Part shown: positions 31,630 to 43,645 of the stretch, one piece after another
Position numbering within the stretch: the first letter of the stretch is position 1
Layout: each line of letters begins with the position of its first letter
Source: Saccharina japonica
Taxonomy: Eukaryota > Sar > Phaeophyceae > Laminariales > Laminariaceae
Length of the DNA: 64,000 bases
NCBI GenBank assembly: GCA_008828725.1
Contig: MEHQ01004057.1
Coordinates: forward strand, 511,280 to 575,279
Reading direction: 5' to 3'
Translations under genes and position numbers: made by a program
Notes under the pieces: generated by a model
Seen by the model: only the letters and a program-made list of their open reading frames with translations
Told to the model about the DNA's origin: nothing
The model's database searches: none

Positions 31630-34393
31630 TTATCCCCCCTCCCACCAGCCTCGCTACCGCGGTTGTGCGCTGTCTCTCCTCGCCGACGACTTACGGAAGC
31701 TCGTGAGTGTCGCCGTCAAGAGCAGAGTACACAGAGGTATGCTCCCGAATAGACCACTTTGATTACTTTTTCCTCGTTCTAAAATTCTGCAACAAAAGGT
31801 GTCAGTGATATTGTACGTAGTAGACAGTTTGCTACAGCACTACTGTAGTCAGTAGCCTACCAACGCCCGTCCTCTCGCTGTATCGTCTTCCTTTCTCCTC
31901 CTCGGTCCGATACCGCCTTGTTCACAACGTCAGCATATTTATTCTGAGCTGAAGCTCGCCACCGGACTTACCTAACAACAACCCAAGCGCTTATATTTCG
32001 GCTACATATATATCATTACCACTGCTACAATCTCGTCGTCGGCCACGTTCATCGCTACGAGCACAACTAACCACCCCAACGAAACGGCTCGAAGGATCGA
32101 GCGCCTTAGACACTAACTGGAACCCCAGACGGCTTGACGTTGTGTCACCTGCAACTTCCCTGCCATCCAACTCAGAGTCTTCGGCGCTTTTCGCGCGCTC
32201 CGCTCTCTTCGCCAGGGCATAGTTGTCGTTCTCGGACAGGCCCCTAGATCAAATACATTGTGTTCGAAACAACAGGGTTGTTGTGGTAGGTATATGCCGT
32301 CTCTGGACATGTAAAAATAAGACTCACCATCCAGGACAAGCACACATGAGTCAAGCAGAACGCACCACAGAGTCCAGAATCGCGGTTCGGGGTGGTTCCC
32401 ATTTGCGATGCGGGGTGAACAACCAGCGACTGCTGCACTGGGTGCACGCGCGGCCTGGCGTCTCTGGCGTTCTGCGGCATCTTGTTGTTGTGCTGATGGC
32501 GGTGGCATTTGGATCACAACGTGTTTTAGGATAAAGCAAAACGGGACGGTATACCTTTTGGGGGTGTATGGAGTACGCTTCAGTGAGCTCGAAAGGGGGT
32601 TCCAATACGTTGCCGCCGTCAAAATGATAAAAATCGAGCTTTCTCGTATTAATCATCATATTTTGTGTCGCCGGCACACCAAACGCGAGCAAAGCGAACC
32701 TTCATATTATTTTCCCTCTTTCGCTAAATTAATTAATTGTACCCCCCCCATACCACGAACAACCTACTTCGTATACCACATATTATCATAATACAATTAT
32801 TGTATATTATCATACTTAGCCGTGGTACTTGCCTTCGTTTGTGTTGTTGTTGCTGCTGCTGTACATGCTGCGTATACTCAAAACCACGCGCCGGTGTTGT
32901 TGTGCGCGCGATACAGTAGGCTTTATACCCCTTGAAACACTACGGATTGATATTGTACAGGGGTTTGCCTTGGGGCGTTCAAAAGGGTTCCGGCAAGCGT
33001 GAGGGCTTGTTTTCAGCCAATCTACTCCTTGAAACAGAACAACATAAACAAAACAATAGCACGAGTACTGCACAGGGTATGCCCTTGGGGCTTTCGAAAC
33101 GTTTCAGGCGTGTCTCAGGCAATGTCCAAGAAAAACGCCTTAAAACGATCGTAGGTACGTTTACGGTACACTCAGGCATTCCGGCGTCTTCCTGAATACA
33201 TGCCTATCTAATTGATTTTCGCCTGCGGCGTGCCTATCTTCACATATCTCAAAGCACCCGTGGCGGCTCCTAAAAAGGCGGGTCTGCTGTAGGCTACGTG
33301 GTTACACCAGGCCTGTATTGTGGGGGTGGTTGAGGGGAGGGGGTCACACACCACCTGGTACGATTTAATTTTTTTCGAGACCTCATCGAAAACGAATATG
33401 TTTGCAAACGTCTACGTAACAAGATCAAGTCTACTGTAACATTGGGGCTTCTATGTGCTATGACCCTTTGGGGGGGGTCATAGCCCATCTAGGTATATAT
33501 GCGTGTGTGTACAGCCGAGCTGGCTGCTACAAGCTATTTATTCAGACACGACTATGATATATATCGTGTCCCTCGAACGTGAAATCCAACTAATGTCTTG
33601 GAATTAGTATGAACTATTTTATTTTACATACGAACAAAGCTACGAACTCAAAAACAAAACTATGCATACGAAGGGGCCTCGCCGCCGAGCTGGCTGCATT
33701 TTCGAGGTATGATTAATCCCACGGTAGGGGTGCAGCATACTTTTCCGAGCTCCTCACATGAGGAGCTTAATATCTCACCCGAAACATGACTTCGGAAACA
33801 TTCGTTCGCGCAATCCGACCAAACCTTCCAATGCGGTAGTCCAAAAACATATAAACCAGTAAAATAATTATAGTATCCGGTGGTTACTCACGTGAGGAGC
33901 ACAATCGGTCATAACATATTGAGCCTAAAAGTGGTACCCCTACCTACCGTGGGGTTACTCGTACATGATAAAACTATCCAGGATGTGCTCCCGGACCTGA
34001 TCCCGCCCGGACCTGATCCCATTTGACACTATATCTACCCCTCACTTAGTGGTGCATACGTGTACCTCACGGTATAGCATGCAACCTATAACACACCCGA
34101 CTCATCCCATGGTAGGTGACGAGCATCGAAAAATGCCCCCAGCTCAACGATATGGGGAATTCGGGGGGGGGTGCAAGCGGGCGGCAGGCTACGAATGTTT
34201 TGACGTGTCTCTGACGTCGCTTCAGTCTTGCCAGCGTTAAGCCCAATAAGGAATCGGCTCAAACAAGGGCGAGACTTCCTGTGCGATGCTGTAGGTCAGC
34301 AAAACTTGAGCGCAGATCAATTTATTGAACTTGCGTGTTTGTGCAGTAACGTAATGGCTCACGCGGACGACAGTAATACGATGCGTTGGACAG
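31630..34393. other. Unassigned region before the subtilase remnant
   Basis: No gene is supported. A spliceable frame on the minus strand at 31,991-32,347 is possible but unsupported. Simple features include a GTTGTTGTTGCTGCTGCTG run near 32,845, a near-repeat at 32,955-33,000 and 33,070-33,120 (GGGGYKTTCRAAAS GTTYC type), a TCATAGC hairpin at 33,460-33,485, and a MITE-like element at 33,718-33,953. I looked for the protease Asp and His motifs here and did not find them. Confidence 0.4.
33718..33953. mobile_element. MITE related to family A
   Basis: Ends CCCACGGTAGGGGTGCAGC and the complement of CCCACGGTAGGTAGGGGTAC. The interior shares GAGCTCCTCACATGAGGAGC with family A but is otherwise distinct. 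A partial relative lies near 39,950-40,205 (CCCACGGTAGGGACTTGG to CCTCACGTGAGGAGCTC). Confidence 0.6.
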
Positions 34394-37300
34394 GTATACT
34401 CTGCCGCGGGCGACAAATCGGGCGTTCATTCCTGCAGGCTGTGTGCAGGCGCCGGCACTCCCATGTCTTGCCCGATCGCGGCGGGCGCGGCGGCTATGGT
34501 GAGCGCTCGCAGTAGTGAAATGGGTGCTGTTTGGTGCGTCCACGGGAGTAGCGGCGCGCTCGGGGTGCATCTGTTCGTGCCGTTTGGATGTAGCATGCGT
34601 TTTGGCGTGGGATACGTTTTGACCAAGGCCTTGGACAAACTATGGCAATAAAGCTGTATCACGTCTTGAGCTTCCATGCCGAATATATACCACACCCTGG
34701 ACAATAGACAATGGTCTAATTATTTACTAATAGTTTCCTATTACAATTGTCTGGCGATTGTGGTCACCAATTCCAGTTAATTTGAACGCATCGAGCTCTA
34801 TGGCACAGACAGTTTCTATTAACAGACACCCACCAGGCCCTATCGTCCACCAAATTTATGCTAATATACACCCATCTACATCAATGGTTGAAGTAATCGC
34901 TATTAACAGTTACCAATGAAATCCCATTGGTGAACCCATAGTCTATTGCAATATAATATTCCATTCTATTGTAACGCTAATGGACAATTGCAGAATATTT
35001 TCGGTGCCAATGGTGCTGACAATTCCATTTAATTAATATTCTCCTAAATGAATTGTGCTGGCAATTCTATTTAGTTGACACCCCTCTAAATAAATTGTGC
35101 TGGCAATTCCATTCAATTGACAACCTCCCAAATAAATTGTGCTGGCGATTCCATTTAATTGACATCCTTCTAAATTATTTGCGCGGGCAATTCCATTTAA
35201 TAGGCATCTTTCTAAAGAATTGTCCTGGCAATTTCATTTTTTTGGCAGGCTTCGAAATAAATTGTCCAGACAATCAGGCATTTCCATTCAATAGACAATA
35301 TTATGTTACCGGTCAATTGATTCCGGACGCTGCAATTGGAAGTTGACACATCAATGTATGTATGCATGAGGAAGCTATTTCTTAAAGTTGCAAAGGCAAA
35401 CGATTCGTGAGGCTGTCTAGCGATTGGAATTGCCGGACCAATTGATTAATGAAGCAGTCTATTAATTGGAATCGACCAGACAACATATTTCGGAGGATGC
35501 CCATTAAATTTAATATATCGGACAAAATGTTTGGCGGCCGATTAATCACTTGGAAAATGTTTTTTTCATTCCCTTTCTGCTTAAGCCTTGGACAATAGGC
35601 ATCGCAATAGACTATTGCGCCTACAATAGACGCACCGAAAAGTCTATTAAATGAAATGAGGCGGACAATTGATTATTACCATATTGCCGCAATTGGAATT
35701 GCAAAGACAACAACATATTGTAGTCCACCTACTAATTGGAATTGCTTAGGCAATTGTTTTAGAGCTCTGTTAATTAACTGGAATTGCCTCCTGCAATTTT
35801 TTCGCTTCGCAGACTCCAATACTCTATTACTTCTTCAATAGGATATGGGACCTACCCACAATGGACTATTGCTTTTACAGTAGATCTCCCGGAAGTCCAT
35901 TTAAATGGAATTGGTCGAGATCCTGCTTTCGTGGTGCATCTATCAATAGGAATGGTTCGGCCAATAGGTTTGTGTCCTGGTCTTCCAATAGATATTGTTT
36001 CAGCAATTATTTTCTGGTCTTGTCTCACAATTGAAATGGTTCAATCAAACCGTTTCTGCTCTCACCTTCCAATAATAGGAATTGTTTCAATAATTTCTTT
36101 TTGTTCCTTTCTATTAATAGGAATGGTCGGATCAATAGGTTTCTGCCCTGACCTTCCAATTGAAATTGTTTCAACAATTAGTTTCAGGTCTTGCCTATCA
36201 ATAGGAGTGGTTTGGTCAATAATAGGTTTCTGTGCTGACTTTCCAAATAAAATTGTTGGTTGGGTCAATAGGCTTTGTCCCGACCTTCCAATTGTTAGTG
36301 GTCGATTTTGTTTTTTCTGACCTCGACAATTCCAATTAATAGACTGTACTTTAAGTCATTTGGTTGGACAGTTCCAATTGGTAGACAACACTCGAAACAA
36401 ATTGGCTACGTATACAAATCCGACTGATAGATCTCACTCGAAATAATTTTACTGAGCAATTTCAATTAATAGAAATCACTCGAAATCATTTAGTTGGACA
36501 ATTGCGTTTCATAGATAGCATTTGAAATCAAGTGTCTCGGCAATTCCAATTAATAGCCAGCACCCGAAATCAATTGTAGGCACAATTCCAATTAATAGGC
36601 AGCACCCAAAATCAGTTGCTCGGACAATTTCAATTAGTATCCTTCAATCGAAATCATTTGGTTGGGCAAATCCAATTAATAGACAGCATCCGAAATCAGT
36701 TGTAGCCACAATAGACTATTGTAATAGGAATGGTCCAAATAATTGTGCAGGCAATTCCAATTAATTGACAGCACCCAAAATCAATTGTGTGGGCATTTCC
36801 AATTAGTAGGCAGCATCCAAAATTAATTACCCGGACAATTCAAATGAATATACTTCAATCAAAATCATTTGGTTGGGCAATTCCAATGAATAGACTACAC
36901 CCAAAAATAATTATAGACACAATAGACTATTGAAATAGGAATTGTCCAGGGTGCGATTACATACATAAAAGCTGACACTATATTTGCGCTTGTGGGTGTG
37001 TACATCTTGATGTCCTCGGTATTGGTGTGCCCTCAAGTATTCCGTCGCTTGTTCCGACACTCATGTGCTACTGCTGTAGATACGTCGCTACAGTTTCCAT
37101 TTCGACATAATCTCTGAATCGTTGTTCCTCGCTGTTTCTGGACCCCAGATACGACAGTACTTCTTGGACGCGAACTACTACGTTGCTGATGTAAAAGCTC
37201 GAGGATTGTGCACCGATGAAGGATTCATTTGCGAGGTGTTCTCACCTTCGTCAGCGACGGTAAAGGTAAGAGCGTAAGCATTCGTTGATTGTCGCACGCG

Positions 37301-38266
37301 TGGGGCAACGAGCGCGATAACACGACGAACACCATGGATGGGGTTAACCCAAGCTCTTGCAACGAATAGCGGGGCGCGTATTTCCAAGTAAGAACTGTAC
37401 GTGAGTGAAATTATACCGGTACTGTCGCCGTATGGGAATATTCATATGTACTGTAGATATAGAGAAACGGCCCCACTCGGTTTGCCTGCGAGATTCAGAA
37501 CGAAGTCGACCTAACGGCCGAGGCAGTGGCACCCCTCGACCGACTGCCACGTCTCGACAACCCTTCCCGATTTGTTTCGTTTGTAGGCCTTGCTCATTAA
37601 CAGCGCAAACCTGATGGGAGGCAGCCCAGAGCCGAACGGCTCCCGCGGCTTCGGGAGGATTCACTTGGAGATGGGGGATGCCATTGGGTGGGGATGAAGG
37701 CCTGGTTCTCTTCGTGGCAGATTCCGCCAACATTTCCATACCCGAGCTCACCCAGCACGAATTCGTGTTTGACGTCGACGCTGAGGCTGGTATCGATTTC
37801 CGGGTGACCTTATCCTGGATCGACCCCCCTACCACGGCGTTTGCAGCGGTTCAGCTGGTCAACGATATCAACCTGGCCGTTGTTTCTCCCGGCGGGACGA
37901 CACACACCATGTGGACCTCGGGTGTTGCTGACAGTGTGAACGTGAACGAGAGGGTGATCGTTGCCGTTGAAGGTGTATAAAGCGGGACCTGGACAAGTCC
38001 GCTTATCGGCGGAAAGGCTCGCCACCGACATTCAGAGATATTCGCTTGTCGTAAACGGAGCCATGAAATCGATGGTTGGAGACGGAGCGGGTGCTAGGAC
38101 TTTGCTGGTCTCCTCTTCGTCTCACCCCTCCAAGCGTGGGTCTTCCGGCACGAGTGCCGATCTCGCCTTTTCCTCCGCTGAGGCAGTGGCATCCTCGTCT
38201 TGGTTACCTATGGTGTTTCTCATTGATGCGGTCGCATCGATGGTCGCTTCTGCGTGCTCGGCGTGA
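34394..38266 (+). pseudogene. Subtilisin-like serine protease (S8), degenerate C-terminal part
   Basis: Three exons are recognisable. 34,394-34,498 encodes VYSAAGDKSGVHS and then GTPMSCPIAAGAAAM, the segment around the catalytic serine. 37,149-37,265 encodes IRQYFLDANYYVADV. 37,587 onward encodes ALLINSANLMGG, SRGFGRIHLEMG, RVTLSWIDPP and LVNDINLAVVSPGG, the C-terminal beta-domain arrangement of KP-43-like subtilases. The first two exons are whole codons with GT-AG borders. The GTS motif reads GTP, so the nucleophilic Ser is replaced by Pro. A one-base excess in a G5 run near 37,673 breaks the frame, and a second shift with a stop (37,978) follows, after which RLSAERLATDIQRYSLVVN continues. 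The Asp and His exons are not found upstream. The intron between the first two exons contains the 34,693-36,953 element. I call it a pseudogene; assembly errors could explain the two indels but not the Ser-to-Pro change as easily. Confidence 0.75.
34693..36953. mobile_element. 2.26-kb AT-rich element of 42-bp repeats with 13-bp terminal inverted repeats
   Basis: The block begins CACCCTGGACAAT (34,693-34,705) and ends with its exact reverse complement (36,941-36,953). Between them lies a degenerate array of a unit of about 42 bp, typified by CAATTCCAATTAATAGACAG followed by a CACCCGAAATCAATTG part. The unit runs forward in roughly 34,980-35,330, reversed in about 35,400-36,320, and forward again to the end. 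Palindromes such as CAATAGACTATTG recur (near 35,604, 36,709 and 36,918). Because the unit is a multiple of three, 14-residue periodic frames appear, but no protein family is seen. It sits within an intron of the subtilase remnant. No target-site duplication is obvious. A non-autonomous DNA transposon is the simplest reading; a satellite block is the alternative. Confidence 0.6.
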
Positions 38267-40689
38267 GCAGAAACCAATCTGCGCCTCGATCGAGCCTTAA
38301 GCCCCGCCCTATGTGTGTGTAACGCAACAAAGGTCCTGGGTTGGGCGTGCCAATGGTTCAAGGCTGTTTTCTGTACCGATGCGTGCTATTCGTACGATGG
38401 GGTTACTATGCCTTGTTGTGGCTGTCGGGGCTCCACTGTACCTTGTTTTGGCTCACGGGGCGCCTGAACTGAGGAACTGCCCAATATGGTTGAAATGTCA
38501 TTCATGTTTTATGATTATGTACTACGAAGGCCATGGGAGTGTTCGCCTTTGTTGTTTGTTTCCTCATAATTTGGGTGAGGTAGAAAGACTTTCTCGAGTA
38601 AGGTGCCTCGTATCTGTACATATTGGACGGAGAGAGTGTATGAGCTTGGCAAGGGTAGCCGTTAAGCTGCGATGCCTTGGGGGCGTTACTGAAGGCGTGT
38701 AACGAACACGAGCTGGTTCAGGCATATCACCCCAAATTTCGTCAGTCACGAATGCCGCATGCAATAGCAACTACAATGTCACATATTTGGTATCGCACTG
38801 ACCGCCATTAACAGTGGAAGAGGGTGACATCGTCAGTTTTTTCTTCAAGGACCTAGAACTGGCGCTACCGCCGAAAATGTGGCCCGATCAATCACAGGCC
38901 TTCAAAGAGGTCAACAGTAGTCAGGCTTTACCGTAGGAAAACATTTTTTCCTCCCTTTTTTGTTTCTGAACGAGCCGCTTCCAGGTGGTTCAAGGCATGT
39001 TTGTACGAAGTTTCACGTAAACATTCGAAGATCTGACTGCGTATGATCATATTAAGTCACATTTAATGCCCAAAATCGACTATATACTGAAACTAAGTAA
39101 TTCCGAGGCAACGCCTATTTTTGCACTTTTACCGCACAAAAGTCCAAATGTCCACGCCGGTTTTTGGGGATAGACCCTGAAATTTGGCACACGAGTTTTA
39201 TGCGCCTTACCCGAGCCTTCGACCCATGGGATTGTATTTTTATTTTTTTTCGACGGAAAAATTGGATCCCTTAAGGCCCAAACTTCTGTAGTATTAGTGT
39301 ACGCTTTCACCGATCATTTAAAATGGGTATGGGATTAGTTGAGGCCTCCTGCCCCAGCCAGTGGTACTATCCATACTTTCTGGGGCTCTTGAACTATCCG
39401 TTGACCATTTGGCCGGGGTCAGATAACTCTTCCCTGTCCATTGTCTCACCCAAGCTTACAGTACAACACCTCTACCGCGGAGTGCACGCGGCACAGCCTT
39501 CGTGAAAGCCTGGACAGTGGTAAATCGATGACTGCCGCGGAGTCAATGTCCCGCCGCCGTCTGGAAGCACCGTCGTGTTGTAGATCGGACACCACCGTCA
39601 AGACCTACTCGTGGTCGCATTTTACACTCCCATGACACTTCGTCCGTCTTCTAGCTCCTGATCTTCATGGTATCGGCTACTGCCGTACCCGCTACAGATC
39701 TACCCGTCTAGCGAAATTTGAACGGCCCAAGCACCGAGCCCCGCTGGAACGGGCGTCTATGCACCGCATCGGGTCGGTAATAGAGACAATCGTGTCAACT
39801 TCCAGGCCTAGACGATCTACTGTAATTCCTATGCACCACAGAAGCGCGAGATTGTGATACTGCTGTCGTTGGGAATAGCACGATGGTGTCAAAATAAATG
39901 TGATCGGCGTCAATCGTCTGTACACAGGATGGCTGTGTAGGGCCTGTCACCCATCCCACGGTAGGGACTTGGCTAGATTATAGTATAGGCTCCGTATGGT
40001 GTGACCGGTTCAGCTTCTCAAGCGAGTAACTATCGGCTATAATAGAGTGCTCACTTTGCTCGCGCATTTTTTTCTAGAACTAGCTCCTATATAGTCTAAT
40101 TAGTATAATCAAATGTTGGTCGGGTTGCACGAACAACCTTTGCGAAGGTACGATTCGGGTGCATTCGATTATATTGAGATCCTCACGTGAGGAGCTCAAA
40201 AGATGCAATAAAATAAAATAATAATAAGCCACCACCCCTAAAAGACATTGCACCTTGTGTCAAGCGACTGAGGGGGGGCACGGCCGCATCACGGTATCAG
40301 CCAACTCTGGGGGCCCGGCTGTTCCAGGTTAGCGTGTCAGCCATAGGGCTACATCAACAGCGAATCACGGGAGAACGCGACCCACACAGCCACACCCACA
40401 CAATAGCCAATCCCTGGTGGGATCCGGGCTGTCTTCGAGATGTTCGATCCTACGCGCCAAATACTGCTGATATTCTGTACAACGTGGAGAGCAAGTGACA
40501 GCGTTTACACGACCCTACGAAGTATCGCGCTCAGCAAGTACTAGAAGGTAGGTGGAATCATCTTGTCTGGGACTTCATGATTTGTGAACGGGTGTACGAG
40601 TACATGGCACCGAGATGGAAAAACGCGCCTGTAACGCGATAAACAACCTTTCTTTGCAGTGCGCGTCTAGGTACAGTCCACGATCTACA
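38267..40689. other. No recognised gene
   Basis: The sequence between the subtilase remnant and the LINE shows no supported coding region. The longest frame (38,313-38,702) has no splice support or recognisable motif. A decayed MITE-like segment lies at about 39,950-40,205. Confidence 0.5.
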
Positions 40690-42930
40690 GCAATCGCAAC
40701 CGTGACCAGACACAGAGCATGTGCTTCATTGGTCTGCAGAAAGCATACGACTTTGTCGACCGAGAGCTGCTGTGGCAGGCACTTACGCGCGTTGGCATAC
40801 GAAACGAAATGCTTACAAAAATCCGCAAGTTCACGAAGGCATGTGCGCTTGCGTACGCATAGATGACGGTGAGCAATCTGACTGGTTTAATGTCACGCAG
40901 GGGCTACGGCAAGGCTGCGTGCTGTCGCCGCTGCTGTTCAACGTGTTCTTCGTTGCTGTGATACACGTTGTTCTCGTACGCTTCAGCGAAGACGAGGACA
41001 TCATGAGGGATGTGGTTCACCTCGAGAAGGATGCACAGAAGTAGTGGTCGGAAAAGAGATGACATTGGCATTCATGCGAAGGGGAGTATGGGGTATGCTG
41101 TACGCTGATGATTCAGGAATTGTCTCAAAGTCTGCGGAGGGACTCGCTAAAATGATGACAGTCATCGTGACTGTCGAAAGCAGCAGGCCTCACGGTTTCG
41201 GAAAACAAGACGGAAACGATGATTCTACGAACACCGAACCAGACACCCCCTGCTCTGCCGCTCGTTATCGAAGCAGTTGGTTAGAGGTATAGACAGACGA
41301 GCCAGTTATTATACCTCGGCAGCAATGTCCACGAAAACGCTGACCTCTCACTCGAAATCGAACGACGGATCCGTCTCATGCGGGCATGCTTCAAACGGTT
41401 CGGACCGGAGTTGTACGACATGAAGACGGCCCCACTTAATCTGCAAGTCCGCATGTTGAAGGTCGAGGATATTGAAACCCTGCTGTACGGATGGGTGACG
41501 TGGACTCTCAGTGCACAACACTTCGCCAGGCTTCGATCGGTACACCACCAAGTCCTCCTACGTGTCATTGGCTTCCAGCGTCGGCAGCGTGGCGACTATA
41601 GGACCCTCTCGTACGCGAAGGCTCTCAAGCAGACACGATGCGAGAGCATGGAAACGACGATCCGTAAACGGCGGCTGTTCTTTGCGGGGGCCGTGGCACG
41701 GCAACACAACAGGCGACTACCCCGTCGGGTGATGTTCGGGACAATGCCGGGCGGGGAGGGACGCAGACCGGGCGGACAACCAAAGACTTGGCAGGAATTA
41801 CTTGTTGAAGACCTCAAGGCGTTTCGAGCCACCGAGGGGTCCACGACACAGTCCCTGTTGGTATTTGGAGTAGAGACCGCGATATGGACCGTTGCAGCAA
41901 ATAAGATGGGCAAGTGGTGCAGGGGGGAGGTCCTCGAAGCAGCTGAACGGTTCATGCCCGGTGGCACAAGGACGAGGCGGAACTGAGTAGACAGCACCAC
42001 GCATCCGTTGCGGGTGATGCACAAGGGAATGGGAGAGGGGGGGGTAACAGTCGTACAGGAAACCGCGGTTGATGAGAGTAGGAGGAGACAGCCGACAGGA
42101 TAGCAAGGTACCAGGCTGACTAGTAAGTCCCGCCTAGACTCCCGTGCCGCGCACCTCTGTAGCTGCTTCGAACGCGGCCCTGTTGTGTTTTTTCGTTTGT
42201 TTTTTGTTTCATTGTTACTCTCGTTCTTATCCCTGTGATAGGAAGACGTACTATATACCTGGCTTGGTGGATGGCGAAGCTGGTCGTTGCTTTTCCTTGA
42301 TTATTTATGGTGGTTTTTTTTTCCCTTGTGTTTGTTTGCTTGGTGTATTGCCTGTCGTAGTTTCCAGGGGGGCACGACAGCGATGCAAGCCCCTCGCATT
42401 ATTTTATTTTGTTTTATTTTGTATTTATGTTTATTATTTTTCGCCGTGGTCGCTTTTGCCTTTGTTTCTTCTGTCCTTCCGTATTTAATTGGTTTATTTT
42501 TGTTGTTGTTGTTGCTACTTTATATGGGCCGTACAAAAAGTATGACACCCCCCCCTAAACGGCCGTTACCAAGGGCGCACAAAAAAAAAAGTTATCGACA
42601 CCACACACCCCCCCCCCCTATATTGGAGGGAAGAAACCGGACCGTTGTGATCCCAGAAAACAATAAGTCAAGTTTTTTTTTAATTACCCCCCCCCCGACC
42701 AGCGAAAAAAAAATAGGGGGGGTCTCTAAAACCAAGTTAAAAAGGGAACAAAAAACGAAAAAAAAATGTTTTTTGCTCATTTCGTCCTGTGATCACAGCG
42801 ATCCGGTTTGTTTTTTCATTCTGACCTTCCTACGTAGTGTGGTGTCGTTTTCTCATTTTTTTTTACGCCCCTGTACTTACGTATATATTCATTTTGTTTC
42901 TTCTGTTATTTCCTCTTCTCTTACCCTGAC
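40690..42930 (+). mobile_element. Degenerate non-LTR retrotransposon (jockey-like LINE), 5'-truncated
   Basis: Reverse-transcriptase motifs occur in order but in shifting frames: [13 protein letters not shown] near 40,738, [17 protein letters not shown] near 40,900-40,950, and the catalytic LYADDSG at 41,098-41,118. The C-terminal part is open at 41,378-41,986 (202 residues), with RIRLMRACFKRFGPELYD just before it and TTIRKRRLFFAGAV inside. At least three frame changes and an in-frame stop (near 40,860) separate the pieces, so it is not functional. The stop of the last frame is followed by a 3' UTR with AAACCGCGG and GACAGGRTAGCAAGGTA, then a T-rich tract. The 5' endonuclease domain is absent. 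Confidence 0.85.
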
Positions 42931-42934
42931 TTTC

Positions 42935-43645
42935 GTGTGTGGCACGAAAACGAAACGGAACTGAGTGGGAAGCCCCACGTATCCGTGATATGGGTGGCGC
43001 CCAAGGGAATGGAGACAGAGGGGGGGGCGGTTCGTAGGGAAACCGCGGCGGACGAAAGCAGGAAGGAGACAGCAGACAGGGTAGCAAGGTATCAGACCGA
43101 CTAGCTGGTAGAACCTGTCTGTACTACGGGCTACGGGTACAAACCTGCCTCGGCTGCCTAGAAGGTGCTTTTGGTGTGCTCCGGTTGCCTGTCCTTTCCT
43201 GTCGTTCTTAGTCTTGCTCTGTTTGCGTTTTGCTTTTCATTCCGTTTCATTCCGTTTCATTCCGTTTCATTTCATTTGATTTTATTGTATGTCGCATCTT
43301 CTCTGGGAGAAGCACGACACTTTCTTTATTTTTCTATTGTCATGTTTTTGTTTAGTTGTTTGATTGTTGATTTGCTTTTCGCTTTTTCTCTTCTTTTTTC
43401 CTATTTTTCCTGTTTCATGCACCTGGATCGCTAGCAGGGTAGGTCTTGCCTGTCGTATATGGCATTGCATTGTCTGCTTTGCTTACTGCACTGCAGCGTA
43501 GTATCTCTGCTGTGTCGTAGTTTTGTGACCAGAGAACTGGTACCTTTCTAGGATGAAGAATCGGCACGGACACACTGGGTGTGCTGGATGTCGACGGGTA
43601 GAAAGGAAGGCTTAATGTGAAGAACGCACACATGCACATACATGT
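42935..43645 (+). mobile_element. Second LINE copy, 3' end only
   Basis: It begins with the last codons of the same ORF (GTGTGGCACGAAAACGAAAC, then AACTGAGTGGGAAGCC) and repeats the 3' UTR blocks of the preceding copy (GGGAAACCGCGG, ACAGGGTAGCAAGGTATCAG). The T-rich middle includes four CATTCCGTTT units near 43,240. It ends near TTAATGTGAAGAACGCACAC, comparable with the copy at 14,990-15,113. The two copies are in direct orientation about 1 kb apart. Confidence 0.7.

Noticed and set aside
31991..32347. Possible two-exon minus-strand gene of about 90 residues (LSENDNYALAKRAERAK)
   Set aside because: Splice sites fit and composition is charged, but there is a 20-bp first exon, no paralogue and no motif; support is too weak.
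34322..36764. Periodic 14-residue repeat frames (for example LCWQFHLIDILLNK-like) as a repeat protein
   Set aside because: The unit length is 42 bp, so any frame is periodic. Frames are short, interrupted, and lie in an intron between protease exons.
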